A stretch of DNA of 64,000 nt, from NCBI GenBank assembly GCA_019915015.1, contig JAHBBC010000026.1, forward strand, positions 434,001 through 498,000, written 5' to 3'. The position numbers were made by a program, and so were the translations under genes. Origin of the DNA: Auriscalpium vulgare. Lineage: Eukaryota; Basidiomycota; Agaricomycetes; Russulales; Auriscalpiaceae. Of the stretch, positions 43,551-53,852 are shown piece by piece (position 1 is the first letter of the stretch; each line of letters starts with the position of its first letter). Under the pieces are notes generated by a model. It did no database searches, was not told where the DNA came from, and was given only the letters and a program-made list of their open reading frames with translations.

Positions 43551-45314
43551 GGGTGTCCGAGGGACACCCGGGGCGATCGCTGTAGTGACTTCGTCCCATG
43601 GACGGCCCAGCGTGCAAGATCTGTTGCAGCGGACTCTCCCGGAGCGCACCACGTCTCGGCAGCAAGACGGATGGATAGATAAAAAGGGACGAGGGGTGAG
43701 GAGCGGTGAAGAGACGTGACGAGGACACGAGGAAAGAATCGGCGGGGGTCGGGGTACGTTCTTATTCGTCGTTTCACTTCCTTGCTCATATCTTGTACTT
43801 ACTCCGTCCTCGCAGGACGCGCAGCAACCCCAGATGCGGCCCAAATCTGCGCAGGGATGGGTATCAAGATCGCGCATATAGACTCGAGCGATCAAATCGA
43901 CGCGCCGCAGCCACTCACGGTACATACGTACTCTTCCGCCGTCTTTCTTATTTCTTTCACTTTTACTTATCTACTTGCCGTTCAGAATCTACGCGCGTGA
44001 GCACTTCCCCGACACCCTGTACACGTCATCCAGTCACCCCAGAGGAGCTGGACGGTTCGCCCACGCGCCGTCACGCATGGGAGCATGGCCAAGCGCTACA
44101 TCACGGCGTGGACACTGCCGAGCTTAAGGCGATTTCGCCGTCGTCTGCACGCCGCCGTGTCGCAGGGACAACGTCTTTAACTTTCAAGAACGCGCCGCGC
44201 GGCACTCGGAAACCACTAGGCGAGCTAGGTGCCCTCTGCGGACGACTGCCCTGGACGGCGCGCTACTCAGTACGTACATGTCAACCATCTTTCTTATGTC
44301 TTTAACTTCCATCTACATTTTTGTTTAGTATGGACACACGCGCTATGCCCTGCCATGGACGACACTCACGACCGCCGCGCCGTATCGACGCCGACGGGCG
44401 AGGATGCCATGGCGGTTGCCCGCTAGGACCGGGCGCGATGGCGGTGACGGCGTCGAGGAGGACCGGGCGGCATGACGGGCGACGGTGGTGACAGGCGACG
44501 GGTGTGGTGTGGGGGAGGGAGAGCCGCCAGGACCGGGAGGGACGGCGGGAGACGGTGGTGAGGGCGATGGGCGCGGCGTGGGCCAGGGGGCACCGCCAGG
44601 ACCAGACGAGATGCCGCCAGGACCGAGCGGCGGGTGGGGGGCAGCTGGGGTGGCTTTCGTGCCCCCTGTTTGCCTGCGCTGCGCCATGGGTGCCGCCAGG
44701 ACCAGGCGGCCAATACCGAAAGGGCCGATCGGTCCGGCGGGGTACTGAAGTCCCTCCGCTCGGCGAGCGACGATGCAGCCGAGCGCACAGGCCGGTTCAG
44801 ATTCAAGATGCTCGTAGACGCAGGACATCACGAGGAAATCGTTTGGCGCGCTTCGAAGGTACCGTCTCTCAAAAACTGCTCAGTCATTACTCCGACGCCA
44901 CGCTACTTTTGTTGCAGCTTTGGTGGATGTCTGATTTTCGCAGTGTCGGTGCTCAGGCTGTTGATCCGATACACTGGCACGGCGTACGCGGCCCGGTGAG
45001 TAAACTCTGACTCAGATGTGCTCGCTGATTGAGCGCGTCCGTGCAGAGCACCGTGGCTGCACCGGCAGGACGGTCGTGTTTACAATGACCTGATGCCTCC
45101 AGCGGAAGTTCTCGACGAGATTCCGCTTCTGGTGTTGTGAATTGGGCAACGACCTGTGAGCGACGGTCTCTCCTCCGTCGCACGTTCCAATGCCATGTAT
45201 CCAGGGCATGCTTGCGTCTGACAACTGGGACAAGTCAGCTTCTATCTAGCAACTACGGCATTGGCTGATGCATTGCATCGTGTGACGAGTCGATCTTGAT
45301 TGGCCCCGCTTGCT
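43551..45314 (+). repeat. Long direct repeat, copy 1
   Basis: At least 1,764 bp are nearly identical to 62237-64000 (offset 18,686). I saw three mismatches (43773, 43774, 43889) and no indel. The left edge is sharp: both copies start GGGTGTCCGAGGGACACCC, a perfect 8 bp hairpin with a 3-base loop, and the sequence before it differs. The right edge of copy 1 cannot be fixed because copy 2 runs off the window. There is a GC-rich part (44400-44760) with five or six CCGCCAGGACC motifs and the end sequence TACTGAAGTCCCTC, shared with the inverted-repeat element at 1.6-4.9 kb. No transposase is recognised. Confidence 0.95.
43716..44480 (+). other. Intron-like structure inside repeat copy 1
   Basis: Three consecutive pairs of good splice signals occur: GTACGT to CTCGCAG (43755-43815), GTACAT to CGTTCAG (43920-43985) and GTACGT to GTTTAG (44271-44329). 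One frame stays open through all joins, to a TGA near 44479, passing TPEELDGSPTRRHAWEHG, LTFKNAPRGTRKPLGELGAL and RYALPWTTLTTAAPY. It lacks a clear ATG and is very Arg-rich, so the true frame may differ. It may be a transcribed but non-coding unit or a gene fragment carried by the repeat. Confidence 0.3.
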
Positions 45315-46023
45315 TTCGAGGAGTGTAGATGGAGCAGGCGTCCGGGGAGAGCAGCTGGCAGGGGAAGAGTTTTATGGGGTCTTTGTTGTGGACGGACAGC
45401 TGAAGTGACAACAGGACAGAGGACGACAAGCGTTCCGGCTTTGTATCGTCGTCGCCAGTCTAATCTACGGCGTCAGGTGAAAGCAAGCGATCTCTGACAT
45501 TATCATTATATATACGGCCGGTGGTCGAGCCCTGCCTCTAGTTATACTTATTGTCATCTGAGCTTAGACCTCGAAACGCGCCCTAGAGGCCGTAACCTTG
45601 CTCCGATGCAGGATCGCTGAGGCTCACTGACCTCGGTGCGCAGTAGGTGGTGCTTGAGCGCGCAAATAGAAGCAAATGTACACAAACAAGACCATATATC
45701 CATTGTGCCTGGAACAATTATGACCGGGGAGAGACCTTGGCGAGCAAGGTAATGTTGCGACAGGTGCCATATATGAACGCCTCTCGCTGCTCACATGCGC
45801 GCAATGAATTTACTTATCACTGAGCCTCGCCCGTTATTCGTGCGTCGAACCAGCGGGCTCCGGCTTGACAGATAGAAGAGTGTGTGATTTGGTCAAGACG
45901 ACCAGTCGAGGAACCATATGAGTATGAACAAGTGCTTATAGTACTCAGCCTATCATTCTTCATGCTAACTCCCAAGCCAAATGGTTCGCATATTGTTTGG
46001 ATTTCCGTCCTGTTCCTAGGAAG
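45315..46023. other. Intergenic with an isolated TATA-like site
   Basis: TATATATACGGCCG at about 45509-45522 resembles the TATA region before the gene at 47763 (TATATATACGGCC, 47612), yet no credible gene follows. It may be a stray promoter copy. Nothing else is supported. Confidence 0.35.
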
Positions 46024-47065
46024 CTAATTGGCACAATGGGTACGATAACCAAGAGGAGGGCGGTCCAGTGAATCCCAGGGAAGGTCGTGATGATGACCGC
46101 TGGGATCGACCCACCCCGGCCGTTGAGACGCATGTTTTACAACATGGCGGATGACTCGGAAGCAGGCCTGCATGCGATAGAGAAAGCAGGAAAAGCTAGC
46201 CGCGTCAGGGAACCGCAGGTGGAAGAGCGGGCATATGTCAAAGGAGGACCCTCGCGGTGCATTGCAGGACCAGCTGAATGTCCATTCGTCGAGGTATGCC
46301 ATGTCCTACCGAAGTGTCAGATACGAGCGATAGAAGTGAGAAATGTAATGACGACGCTCACCTCCCCGACAGGCATGACAGCATGAAAGTCACCTTGGTC
46401 GATGAAGCCTCGCCACAGTTGGCCGTAAGCAGAGGACTTATCAATGGCAAGGAACCCTGCTCGTCGTTCAAACACAGATCGAGAAGGAGTCGCACAAGCA
46501 CTCACAGTTTCCGGTCTCGGTGTCGCGATTGAAGTCCGTCAAAACTACCGTTACGGCCTGCCAACCCGATAAAATGGTGGAGCGCTCCCCGCCCGTAATG
46601 GAGAACTCTGCGGTATGGCAAGAAAAGTGTGCTGTCGCTCTGCGCCAGCCGTCGCAACGGCAGCTGCCCCGATCATGGGAGCACAGCTGGAGGTGGTCTG
46701 GCACAGCATTGGAGTCCGGGGCTCCGATGGCTTGTCGCGTGGGGGTTGGCCATTCGACGCGTGAGGGGTGCAAGGTGCCGGTGCCGGTGAGGTTCTGGCC
46801 ATCAAAAACAATTGAGTTCAAACCCGTATGAGAGACAGGTGGTAGACGCCCACCTCACACTGCACGGTGGAAGGCAGAGCAGGGACACGGAGCCTGACTG
46901 CGCTTTCCATGGATGACTTCGACGAATCGTTGCATGAAAGATCGAAAGAGGAATCAGAGAGTTCAGCAGGCGGTTCGGGATCAGCGTCTGGAGTCGGCTG
47001 TGGGACAGGAGGCTGTTGGCTGGATGCGTAGGTGGAAGTAAGCACGAACGACTCACCTGTGTCAT
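46024..47065 (-). pseudogene. Unknown-family paralogue, copy 1, frameshifted
   Basis: Same four-exon plan as the intact copy at 52811-53852. ATG-ACA-CAG is followed by a GTGAGT intron; then an acidic Ser-rich segment, HTAEFSITGGERS, then (after an intron) LWRGFIDQGDFHAVMPVGE, then DMAYLDEWTFSWSCN, then CPLFHLRFPDAASFSCFLYR and QRPGWVDPSGHHH. Near 46830 the stretch corresponding to YEVGLTHDLSQTGFELTIG in the other copy has lost bases and reads CEVGVYHLSLIRV followed by TGA. The protein would stop at about 75 residues. The remaining exons have kept their frame and splice sites, so the break is probably recent. A TATA box lies 40 bp upstream. Confidence 0.65.
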
Positions 47066-47104
47066 TTCAGCGGGAACTGGGTGGTGCTGTTGGCAGCGAC
47101 GGCC

Positions 47105-47112
47105 TTTATATA
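47105..47112 (-). promoter_or_regulatory. TATA box of the 46.0 kb paralogue
   Basis: TATATAAA on the minus strand, 40 bp before the ATG at 47065. The intact paralogue has TATAAAA at the same distance (about 41-46 bp) from its ATG, so the core promoter is conserved. Confidence 0.6.
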
Positions 47113-47610
47113 AACTGGCAGGGAAGGGAGACTGAGCCGTGAAATTGCTTGTACGCGCCTAGAGGCCAGCCTAACATAGCAGGGAGCCGGACGCCTCGCA
47201 TGTGTATGTCTTGTATTGTGTGCGATGGCTTGGACTGGCTTGATCGTCCTTGCTTTGTCTGAAGCGCTGTCCTCGGAATAAAGCAAAGTGCTGGCGCTTG
47301 GAGCCAGCGCCACCCAGCTTGACAATGGAACGCGTCGAACGCACCGCCATGATGATGCAAACATCACTCAGCCAGTCGTGGAAGATGGTGAAGTATGTTG
47401 CTTTATCATGATGCTTTTTCAAACAAACGACCTGCCATGAGCTCGAGCAGTCGGCGCTACGACTGCGCTACGGGGAGCCGCGTCTGCATGACAAAGCAAA
47501 ACTGCATACTTGAAGCGCTTTGTAGTGTCTGCACCGTGACAAAACAACGCTAAGCAACGTACTACGTCCCTGCTCTCGTCTTGACAATCTGGAGTCCAAC
47601 CTCACGACCT
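47113..47610. other. Intergenic between divergent genes
   Basis: About 500 bp between the minus-strand paralogue and the plus-strand gene at 47763. Minus-strand open frames here (for example 47468-48226) overlap the next gene antisense and are not credible. No feature beyond the two TATA sites is supported. Confidence 0.4.
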
Positions 47611-47611
47611 C

Positions 47612-47619
47612 TATATATA
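47612..47619 (+). promoter_or_regulatory. TATA box of the 47.8 kb gene
   Basis: TATATATA 144 bp upstream of the chosen ATG (47763). A short upstream reading frame begins at 47628 (MSDGTTAFDFSFSQPEAC) and could be a uORF or lie before the transcription start. Confidence 0.5.
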
Positions 47620-47762
47620 CGGCCAGAATGAGCGATGGAACGACGGCGTTTGATTTTTCGTTCTCGCAGCCAGAAGCTTGTGGTGAGTCCCTCCCTCGCA
47701 TAATGGTGCATCCTGAGGCTACGTCCTCTCCAGTGACTCGTCGTCTCATCCTCTGATACTGC

Positions 47763-49638
47763 ATGGCCGAAGCACATGTAAGTGTCCTTGCGCCCCACAA
47801 CATGTCTGTTTGCGAGCTCACATGGGTCAGAATGCTGCGGGCAATGTCTCTGTCGAAGATGGTGACGTGCAGATGACCGAGGAGAGTGACTCGACAGAAG
47901 CATCCAGCGACGAAGAGGAAGGAGAATGGGACGTGAACATGGACCCACGTCCGGACGCGGTGATGATGGACGCTGACGACTACGATTCGAAGCAGGAGGA
48001 GACGGGCGGACGTCCGGACGTGGTTATGGAGGACGCCGATGAAGGCCTGGGCGGCTACACAGCTGAGGTGAGCGCGGTCCGATGCACAAAACAGCTGTGC
48101 CCATACTGACCGCTCCGGTAGGCTAGTGGTGCTGAAGGGTCGTGCCCTCGAGTAAGCCCCTCCGCCGCTCAGGCAGGGCCAGCGCCGACCCCTGCCTCCT
48201 CTGATGGTCCGCGTGGACCTCCGCACGCACCCCGGCGTGCACCCCCGGTGAGTTTGTTAGCCGAAAGCGCTCGAATTGTATGACGAGCGAAGCCGTGTGT
48301 AGACCATGGGCGTGACCAAGGATGACATCGTTGGCATCCATTTGAGACTCGACAAGAGCGACAAGACGCTCGACGAAGTCGCCAGCGCCATGCGTGCCTT
48401 CGCGTCCCGCGGTCGTGCAGAACAAGGGAAGACATCGGGGTCCCATGCGAAGGGAAGCTCGCAGCAGACGCACTCGGCACGGGACAACGGGCACGGTGAT
48501 GATGATGATGGTGATGAGAGCTCTGGCGAGGCCCATCCTTTCAAGAAGGCTGGGCTCCCCAAACGCCGCTCTCGCCAGATTAAACAGTTGCACGTGAGAG
48601 ATTGCTCTCGTTGCCACCGTGGTGGCTGCCCCTGACTCGCATCCCAGGACAAAATCCGCGAGCATACGCTGAGTCTGATGCGGCGAGACGACAAAACGTC
48701 ACCGTTCAAGGAAGGGAAAGGGATCGCGTCCATCAAAGAGGTCGAAGACTATGTCGGTCCCCGTGCCAGGGAGCCATGCTGCACCGTCGAGGACTTCAAG
48801 ATCGATATTCGGGGGCCGAACAACTCTGCGTGGAACAAGTCTGCGGCGCGCGTCTTCGCTCGTGACTTTATCAAGCAAGCGACGCATAAAGTCACTGATC
48901 TGCACGCGCTCGAGGAGGCATTCAAGACCCACATGTCGAGCCTCCGGCGAGAGTACCGTAAGCGAAAAATGGACAAGAGCGCTGCTGCAAAAGGTAAACG
49001 TGACGCCGCCCGTGAAGGCAGGAAGCGATTGGTTCGTCTCTGGCTTCCTCTGCTTGATTGTGCGGGAGCGGCTTGCTGAACCGAGTGCTGCTCCAGATCT
49101 TCGAGCGACGTCTTCGCGCAGCTAAGAAGTTCGACGACCTCCGGCCACACGAGGATATGCTTTCCCGCCTCATGCCAGCGGGTATGAGCAGTGACGAATC
49201 CGACGGCGAGGATCCATACGCCATCTTTGTGAAACCGTGGAGGAGCCAGTCGGTCACAGCTTGGCTGCGAACATTCGAACGCATAGATCAGATAGCACAA
49301 GAGAGAAACGTCGGCCGGAGCAAGAGGGGGAACAAGCCACGCCTCCGACGACAGTCAAACAGGGTCAGCACGTCGCCACCCGTGCGCCGCCTGCCGGTCA
49401 CGGCCTATGACGAGAAATGGTTGGCTTCGCTGGACCAGTTCGACCTCGAAATGCTCGATCCTCAGATGGACGAGAGCTATGATTTCAGGCACTCGGACCA
49501 CGTGAATACGTAAGCTCCAGTCTCAAGTGTAGTGCAGCCCCCTGCTCACCAATTTCTAGACTTCTTTCGACGCCGAAGCCCACGGGCCAGCGCACTCAAC
49601 AGAAGTACCCCAAGCGGAACGGCGGGTACTACAGCTGA
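47763..49638 (+). CDS. Hypothetical basidiomycete protein, seven exons
   Basis: Exons: 47763-47777, 47831-48067, 48122-48247, 48303-48593, 48648-49031, 49097-49509, 49560-49638. All joins keep frame, giving about 513 residues. Introns are 50-65 bp with GTAAGT, GTGAGC, GTGAGT, GTGAGA, GTTCGT and GTAAGC donors. The N-terminus is acidic and Ser-rich (TEESDSTEASSDEEEGEWD), followed by a Pro-rich linker, a helical LRLDKSDKTLDEVASAMRAF segment, a basic KKAGLPKRRSRQIKQLH tract, a folded region (SAARVFARDFIKQATHKVTD), a basic coil and IFVKPWRSQSVTAWLRTFER. It ends PKRNGGYYS. The WRSxxVTAWLRxxD-type segment is known to me from a widespread basidiomycete family of unknown function. Basic patches suggest a nuclear or nucleic-acid-binding role, which is inference. 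The start MAEAH was chosen because only it joins in frame to exon 2. Confidence 0.7.
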
Positions 49639-49790
49639 AGGCGTGACGACCGTAAATGTATGTTTTGGACGCCAGGGTTGGTCGACGGCTTACCCTACTA
49701 GGGCACGGCTGTCTTCGCAGGCGATGTGACATCACCCCCCAATATTTCCTGACGGCTCTCAGTACTTACACACTTCAAGTTTCTCTCTCC
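49579..49790 (+). repeat. Duplicated 3' end of the 47.8 kb gene
   Basis: Part of the last exon and the 3' flank recur, shortened and diverged, at 50011-50150. Shared strings are GGGCCAGCGCAC, TACAGCTGAAGG, TTGGACGCCAG(G/T)GTTGG, CTGTCTTCGCAGGCGA and GACATC. The second copy lacks the exons further upstream. Confidence 0.6.
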
Positions 49791-50883
49791 ATACATGTGA
49801 TGGGCATGGACATTACGGTACACTTAGCTCGCAGACTCTCCCATCCGCAAATTCATACGGGTTTCGCCTCCCATCCGTACGACACACGTGGTCATTCGGA
49901 CTTGGCTACGTACCATTGCTCCTGTTGTTCCGTTGTGGCGTTCAATGCTAGTTAGTCTGGTTGCTTGTTCTTGAATCCTTCCCGCTCGCTTTGCGCTTGA
50001 TCGCCCGCCGCGGGCCAGCGCACGTGGTCACTACAGCTGAAGGATAGACGACTGTGTTGGACGCCAGTGTTGGTAGCACAGCTGTCTTCGCAGGCGACAT
50101 GACATCGATCCCCAAGTGTTTCCTGACGACTCTCAGTGCACCTCAAATTTCTATCACAGCTCACGGACTCTGGGCCGGCGGCGTGAGCGCCTTGAGGAAT
50201 AGTTCCCACGCCGGTTATTAGTATCCGGCGGCGGTCGCGCGCCGTGCGCACAACTTGAACAGACAAATATATTGTAGCGATAGGAATGGGTTACTGTTGT
50301 CCTAGACAGTGTGGCCTCGAGCAATCAAAAGCGATCTCATAGACATGCAGGTATATACGACTAACGCTCTCGAACCAATATCGGAATGGCGAATGACAGT
50401 AGGAGAACCAACAGGAAGACAAGGCACGCGTACGATTCGAATTCACCTGTAGAGAGTCGCTGAATCCTCACTTCTGGAGGTGGCAGCCGCCGCACTTCGG
50501 GAATTTCCCTCTACAAACCATGCAAGGCTTCTGAAGATCCGAAACTGTCGCTTGTAGATATGATGAGCCTAATAGTAATGCCAACTAGAAGACACGAATC
50601 TCTATCCGCGTCTAGGATAGGCTTGCGCTCGTCCGCAACGCGGGTCGGGTCAACTATCGTTTCTGCTGCGGTCCGTTCCTCGATAGGGGATTAACATTCC
50701 GTCGTCAACGCATCCTCCTCCACGGGCACCACACCTTCGTCGACATAGTCAGATAGGCGCTGTAGCTTAGATCGCTAAAGTACAAGATAGTAGCATCATA
50801 TTCTCGGACCATTTAATGACGTGCGACGACGAAAGTAGGAGGTTGTGTAGACTATGGCCGCGCGAGCTGAGACACTAGTAATA
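49639..50883. other. Intergenic with duplicated patches
   Basis: Holds the second copy of the preceding repeat (50011-50150) and, at 50245-50530, a diverged duplicate of 58552-58840. Between 50530 and 50880 I see nothing recognisable. Confidence 0.45.
50245..50530 (-). repeat. Duplicate patch shared with 58552-58840
   Basis: Direct, diverged duplicate. Shared strings are TTGAACAGACAAATAT, GTGTGGCCTCGAG, ATCAAAAGCGATC, CATAGACATGCAGGTAT, ACTCGAACCAATATC-like and CCTCACTTCTGGAGGTGGC. In the 58.6 kb copy the minus strand encodes a hydrophobic stretch (MYLSLLLLLPFAILILV) suggesting a single membrane helix; in this copy that frame is broken. Confidence 0.6.
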
Positions 50884-52126
50884 CTAATTCAGTGCCCCTA
50901 GTACCGACGTGTTGTGTCAGTACGCGGCATGGCGTCGTGGTGGCAGACATTGTGCATACCTTTTCGCTCCCGCCCTCGATAAGTTGTGACTGTCTTGCGA
51001 GTGACCCAGCGCGGCGCTCCATCAGGGCGGATATACAAACGGTGGCCGGATAGCGCTGAGTTCGGATGCACCTGCCCATCCACAGCCTCTTCCCAGCGAC
51101 CGGCTTCACTCCAGTGCCAAACCTGCGGAATAGCAGTGTCTTCAACGCTATGGATGAATATATCACCCAACACAACATGGGAAACGTCAGGCGGATGAGA
51201 TATCTTCACCTCCCCCTTGGATTTGTACCAGCGCGTGATGAAAGGCTCTCCTCGTATTTTGAGTTCGAACCGCTTCGGCCGAGAGCTGTCTGGAGGCCGA
51301 TGGGGAGACAGAGAGGCGGCAGAGCCACGGTTCGGCATGGTGGGGTCTACGTTGGAGGTTGGTATGGTGTCAGATTCAGGGTTTGAGCCAGTCCAAGGGA
51401 GATCCAAGGGTTTAGGATCCTCCGTACCAGCGCACGATTCATCCAACGTAGGGGCTTCAGTGGTTATTCGGCGGAATATGAGCCGTCGATGGGCGCGTGG
51501 CAAAGGAGGGCTGGCGCATGGCGCAGAGAGGGTGGAGCGTCTGATCGATGCAGGGGCATGTGACAAAGGAGGGCTGAGGCAAGATGTAGGGGGGTGGACG
51601 AGGCAGGAAGTGGGGGGGAAGAAAGCCGCGGGAGGTCCAGCATTGACCCTGAAGGCGCCGCCAGAGGAGGGGCGATGTCGTGATGAGCAACAGGAGAAGC
51701 TGGCGGCGAAGAGGCTTCGATATGCGTATGCTCGCTGTTGGCGTCGCAGTTGTCGCTCGACGACGGCGACTGGCCACGAGAGCAATCACGTCGTCTGTCT
51801 TGACGTACTCTGATAGACTCTGCGAGACGAACGGAATTAGGGGTGCGCCGCGCTATGTCAACCGTAGAAGCTGGCGGCGGGGAGGCTTCAATATGATCGC
51901 TGAGGGCGTCGCAATCGTCGATCGAGGGAGCCCGGGCACGAGAGCGATCACGTCGTCTATCTTGAGGTACTCTGATAGACTCTGCGAGACGAACGGAATT
52001 TGAGCATCGCAAGCTAACGGGAGGTGTGAACAGTCGTACCATGATACACGCCATCATCATGTCCCCGGCCACGTCCACGTCCACGTCCCCGTCCCCGTCC
52101 CCGTCCACGTCCACGTCCTTCGCCAT
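50884..52126 (-). CDS. Protein of the RWYK-GDIFIHS basidiomycete family
   Basis: The C-terminal part contains EPFITRWYKSKGEVKISHPP, then DVSHVVLGDIFIHSVEDTAI, then PQVWHWSEAGRWEEAV and LSGHRLYIRPDGAPRWVTRK. I know this arrangement from a common basidiomycete family of unknown function. A final intron (GTATGC...TAG) joins ERK to a short last exon ending at 50884. The N-terminal part (52126 to about 51530) is low-complexity: a DVDVDGDGDGD tract, then two tandem copies of an NSVRLAESIR...DRRRD...IEAS-PPAS unit, then Ser/Pro-rich sequence. The two parts lie in different frames that overlap at 51464-51785, so an unidentified intron or a frameshift must connect them. The gene may be intact or recently broken. 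Confidence 0.5.
52069..52118. repeat. Hexanucleotide microsatellite (CCACGT/CCCCGT)
   Basis: About eight 6 bp units at the N-terminal coding end of the 50.9 kb gene. On the minus strand they encode alternating Asp-Val and Asp-Gly. Units of six change length without shifting the frame. Confidence 0.8.
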
Positions 52127-52762
52127 CGGCAGGTACAAGGTTTCTGGCCGCCCTCACGTCCAAACACAAATCCTCGGGCGCAAGAAGAAGGGGAAAGACT
52201 TCAAGAGGAATGAGAACCTCCTGCAACGGAAGTCAGTAGTGAGATGCGGCAAAGACTGAACTATACGGACATCTTGTTCCCCTAATACGACACGCCGGTA
52301 CGGGTGGCGCTCACCGCGATGGATGCGGCGCAGGCCGCCTATGTAGGACTTCTCTTTCATGGCGAATGGAGACGAGTGAAGTCCTCGAAATGCCCCATGG
52401 CACTTTATGTGGGCGCGCAACAAAGCAAGGGCATACCGGAGTGAATCAGGACAATGCAACGACAAATGAGGCCAGGCACTATCGGCAATATCGGCAAAGA
52501 AGTACTCAATAGTGCAACCGAGATCCGACTACGACGAGTACAGATGATGTTGTTTTGTGAGGTCGAGCGCCAGCGCCCTTGTAATGTTAGTCGCGTCGAC
52601 ACGACAGCCCATGAGGTAAGGATGTAACTGGGTGGCGCTGACTCGCACTCTGAGTCTGCTTTTTCAGGACGTCAAGACGACAAAGCATGAAGGATGAAGA
52701 CAGCTATTCGTCGAAGCGGCGCGTTGGGCAACTCAAAGGGCTTCGCAGGCCCAATCTCCCTT
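52127..52762. other. Intergenic, nothing firmly supported
   Basis: A minus-strand frame at 52154-52465 (ALALLRAHIKCHGAF, RRIHRGERHPYRRVVLG) is open but unrecognised and has no partner exon. Probably contains upstream sequences of the flanking genes. Confidence 0.35.
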
Positions 52763-52770
52763 GTATAAAA
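52763..52770 (+). promoter_or_regulatory. TATA box of the 52.8 kb gene
   Basis: GTATAAAA 41 bp before the ATG at 52811. Position and flanking CACGACCCAGTTGCTGC resemble the promoter of the paralogue at 47065 (CACCACCCAGTTCCCGC). Confidence 0.6.
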
Positions 52771-52810
52771 CGACCGTCCCTGTCGAGGGCACGACCCAGT
52801 TGCTGCCTCG

Positions 52811-53852
52811 ATGACTCAGGTGCGTCGTGCCTCTTACAGCCTACCACGCACATCGAGCCAACGGCCTTGATACCCCACAGGCGACTGCCAACGACGTTGG
52901 ACTCGGAGCGCTCGCTGAACTATCCAACTCCTCTCTCGACCCTTCCACCGACGGGTCCTCAGATCCAGATCTCGTTCGCTTTGGCGCATACGAGGTAGGC
53001 CTCACGCATGATCTGTCTCAGACAGGTTTTGAACTCACCATCGGCGTTTGCTTTGATGGCCAGGACCTTGCTGGCCTCATCCTGGACCCTTCACATAGCC
53101 AACGACCAAGTCGCACGCGACCAGCCATCACAGCTCTGGACTTTGACAGTGCACCAGACAGCGCCCAGCCCTCTGCCGATGGGTCCCAGGACGGGCACGG
53201 CTGCCATTGCCCTTGGTACAAACTGACAACGCATTTTTATTGCGGCACCGCGGAGTTCTCCATCACGGGCCAGGGACACTCTGTCGTCTTATTAGATTGG
53301 CAGCCCGTGGAGGTAGACTTGACATACTTCGCTCGTCACGCCGAGACCGGAAACTGTGAGTACGTGTGCGGTTCCTTGATTCGATGATTGATCTATGACC
53401 AGGGCGCCTTAATATCGAGGCAAATATCGAGACGTCCCTTGCCGACAACCGACTGTGGAGAGGTTACATCGACAAAGGCGGCTTCCATCCTGTCATGCCT
53501 GTGGGAAAGGTGAGCTTCACGACTCTCGCCTTCATTGCTAGTAACTGACTGGGCCCCGCAGGATATGTCATACCTCAATGATTGGACGTTCAGCTGGTCC
53601 TGCAACACATTGGAAAGGGCCACGTCGTCGTTTGACAGATGTCCGCTGTTCCACCTGCGATTCCCTGATGCGGCCAGCTTTTGCTGCTTTCTCTACCGCA
53701 TGCAGGGTTGCTTCCGATCCATTCGTCATGTTGTGGAACATGCGTCGCAGCGGCCAGGGTGGGTCGATCCTACCGATCATCATCACGATATTCCCTTGGA
53801 GTCCTATGATAGCCCTCTTCCTTGCGATTATCGTCCCTGCTGTGCCAATTAG
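52811..53852 (+). CDS. Unknown-family protein, copy 2, intact
   Basis: Four exons: 52811-52819, 52881-53355, 53403-53509, 53562-53852. All joins keep frame, giving 293 residues; donors are GTGCGT, GTGAGT and GTGAGC. No family is recognised. Features are an acidic Ser-rich N-terminus (LGALAELSNSSLDPSTDGSS), a predicted beta-rich core (GFELTIGVCFDGQDLAGLI, then HFYCGTAEFSITGQGHSV), WRGYIDKGGFHPVMPVGK, then DMSYLNDWTFSWSCN and CPLFHLRFPDAASFCCFLYR with HVVEHASQRPGWVDP. Several Cys are conserved between the two copies (SWSCN, CPLF), but no signal peptide is visible, so disulfides are doubtful. Conservation of splice sites, TATA box and core sequence with the copy at 46.0 kb argues that it is or recently was functional. 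Confidence 0.7.
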
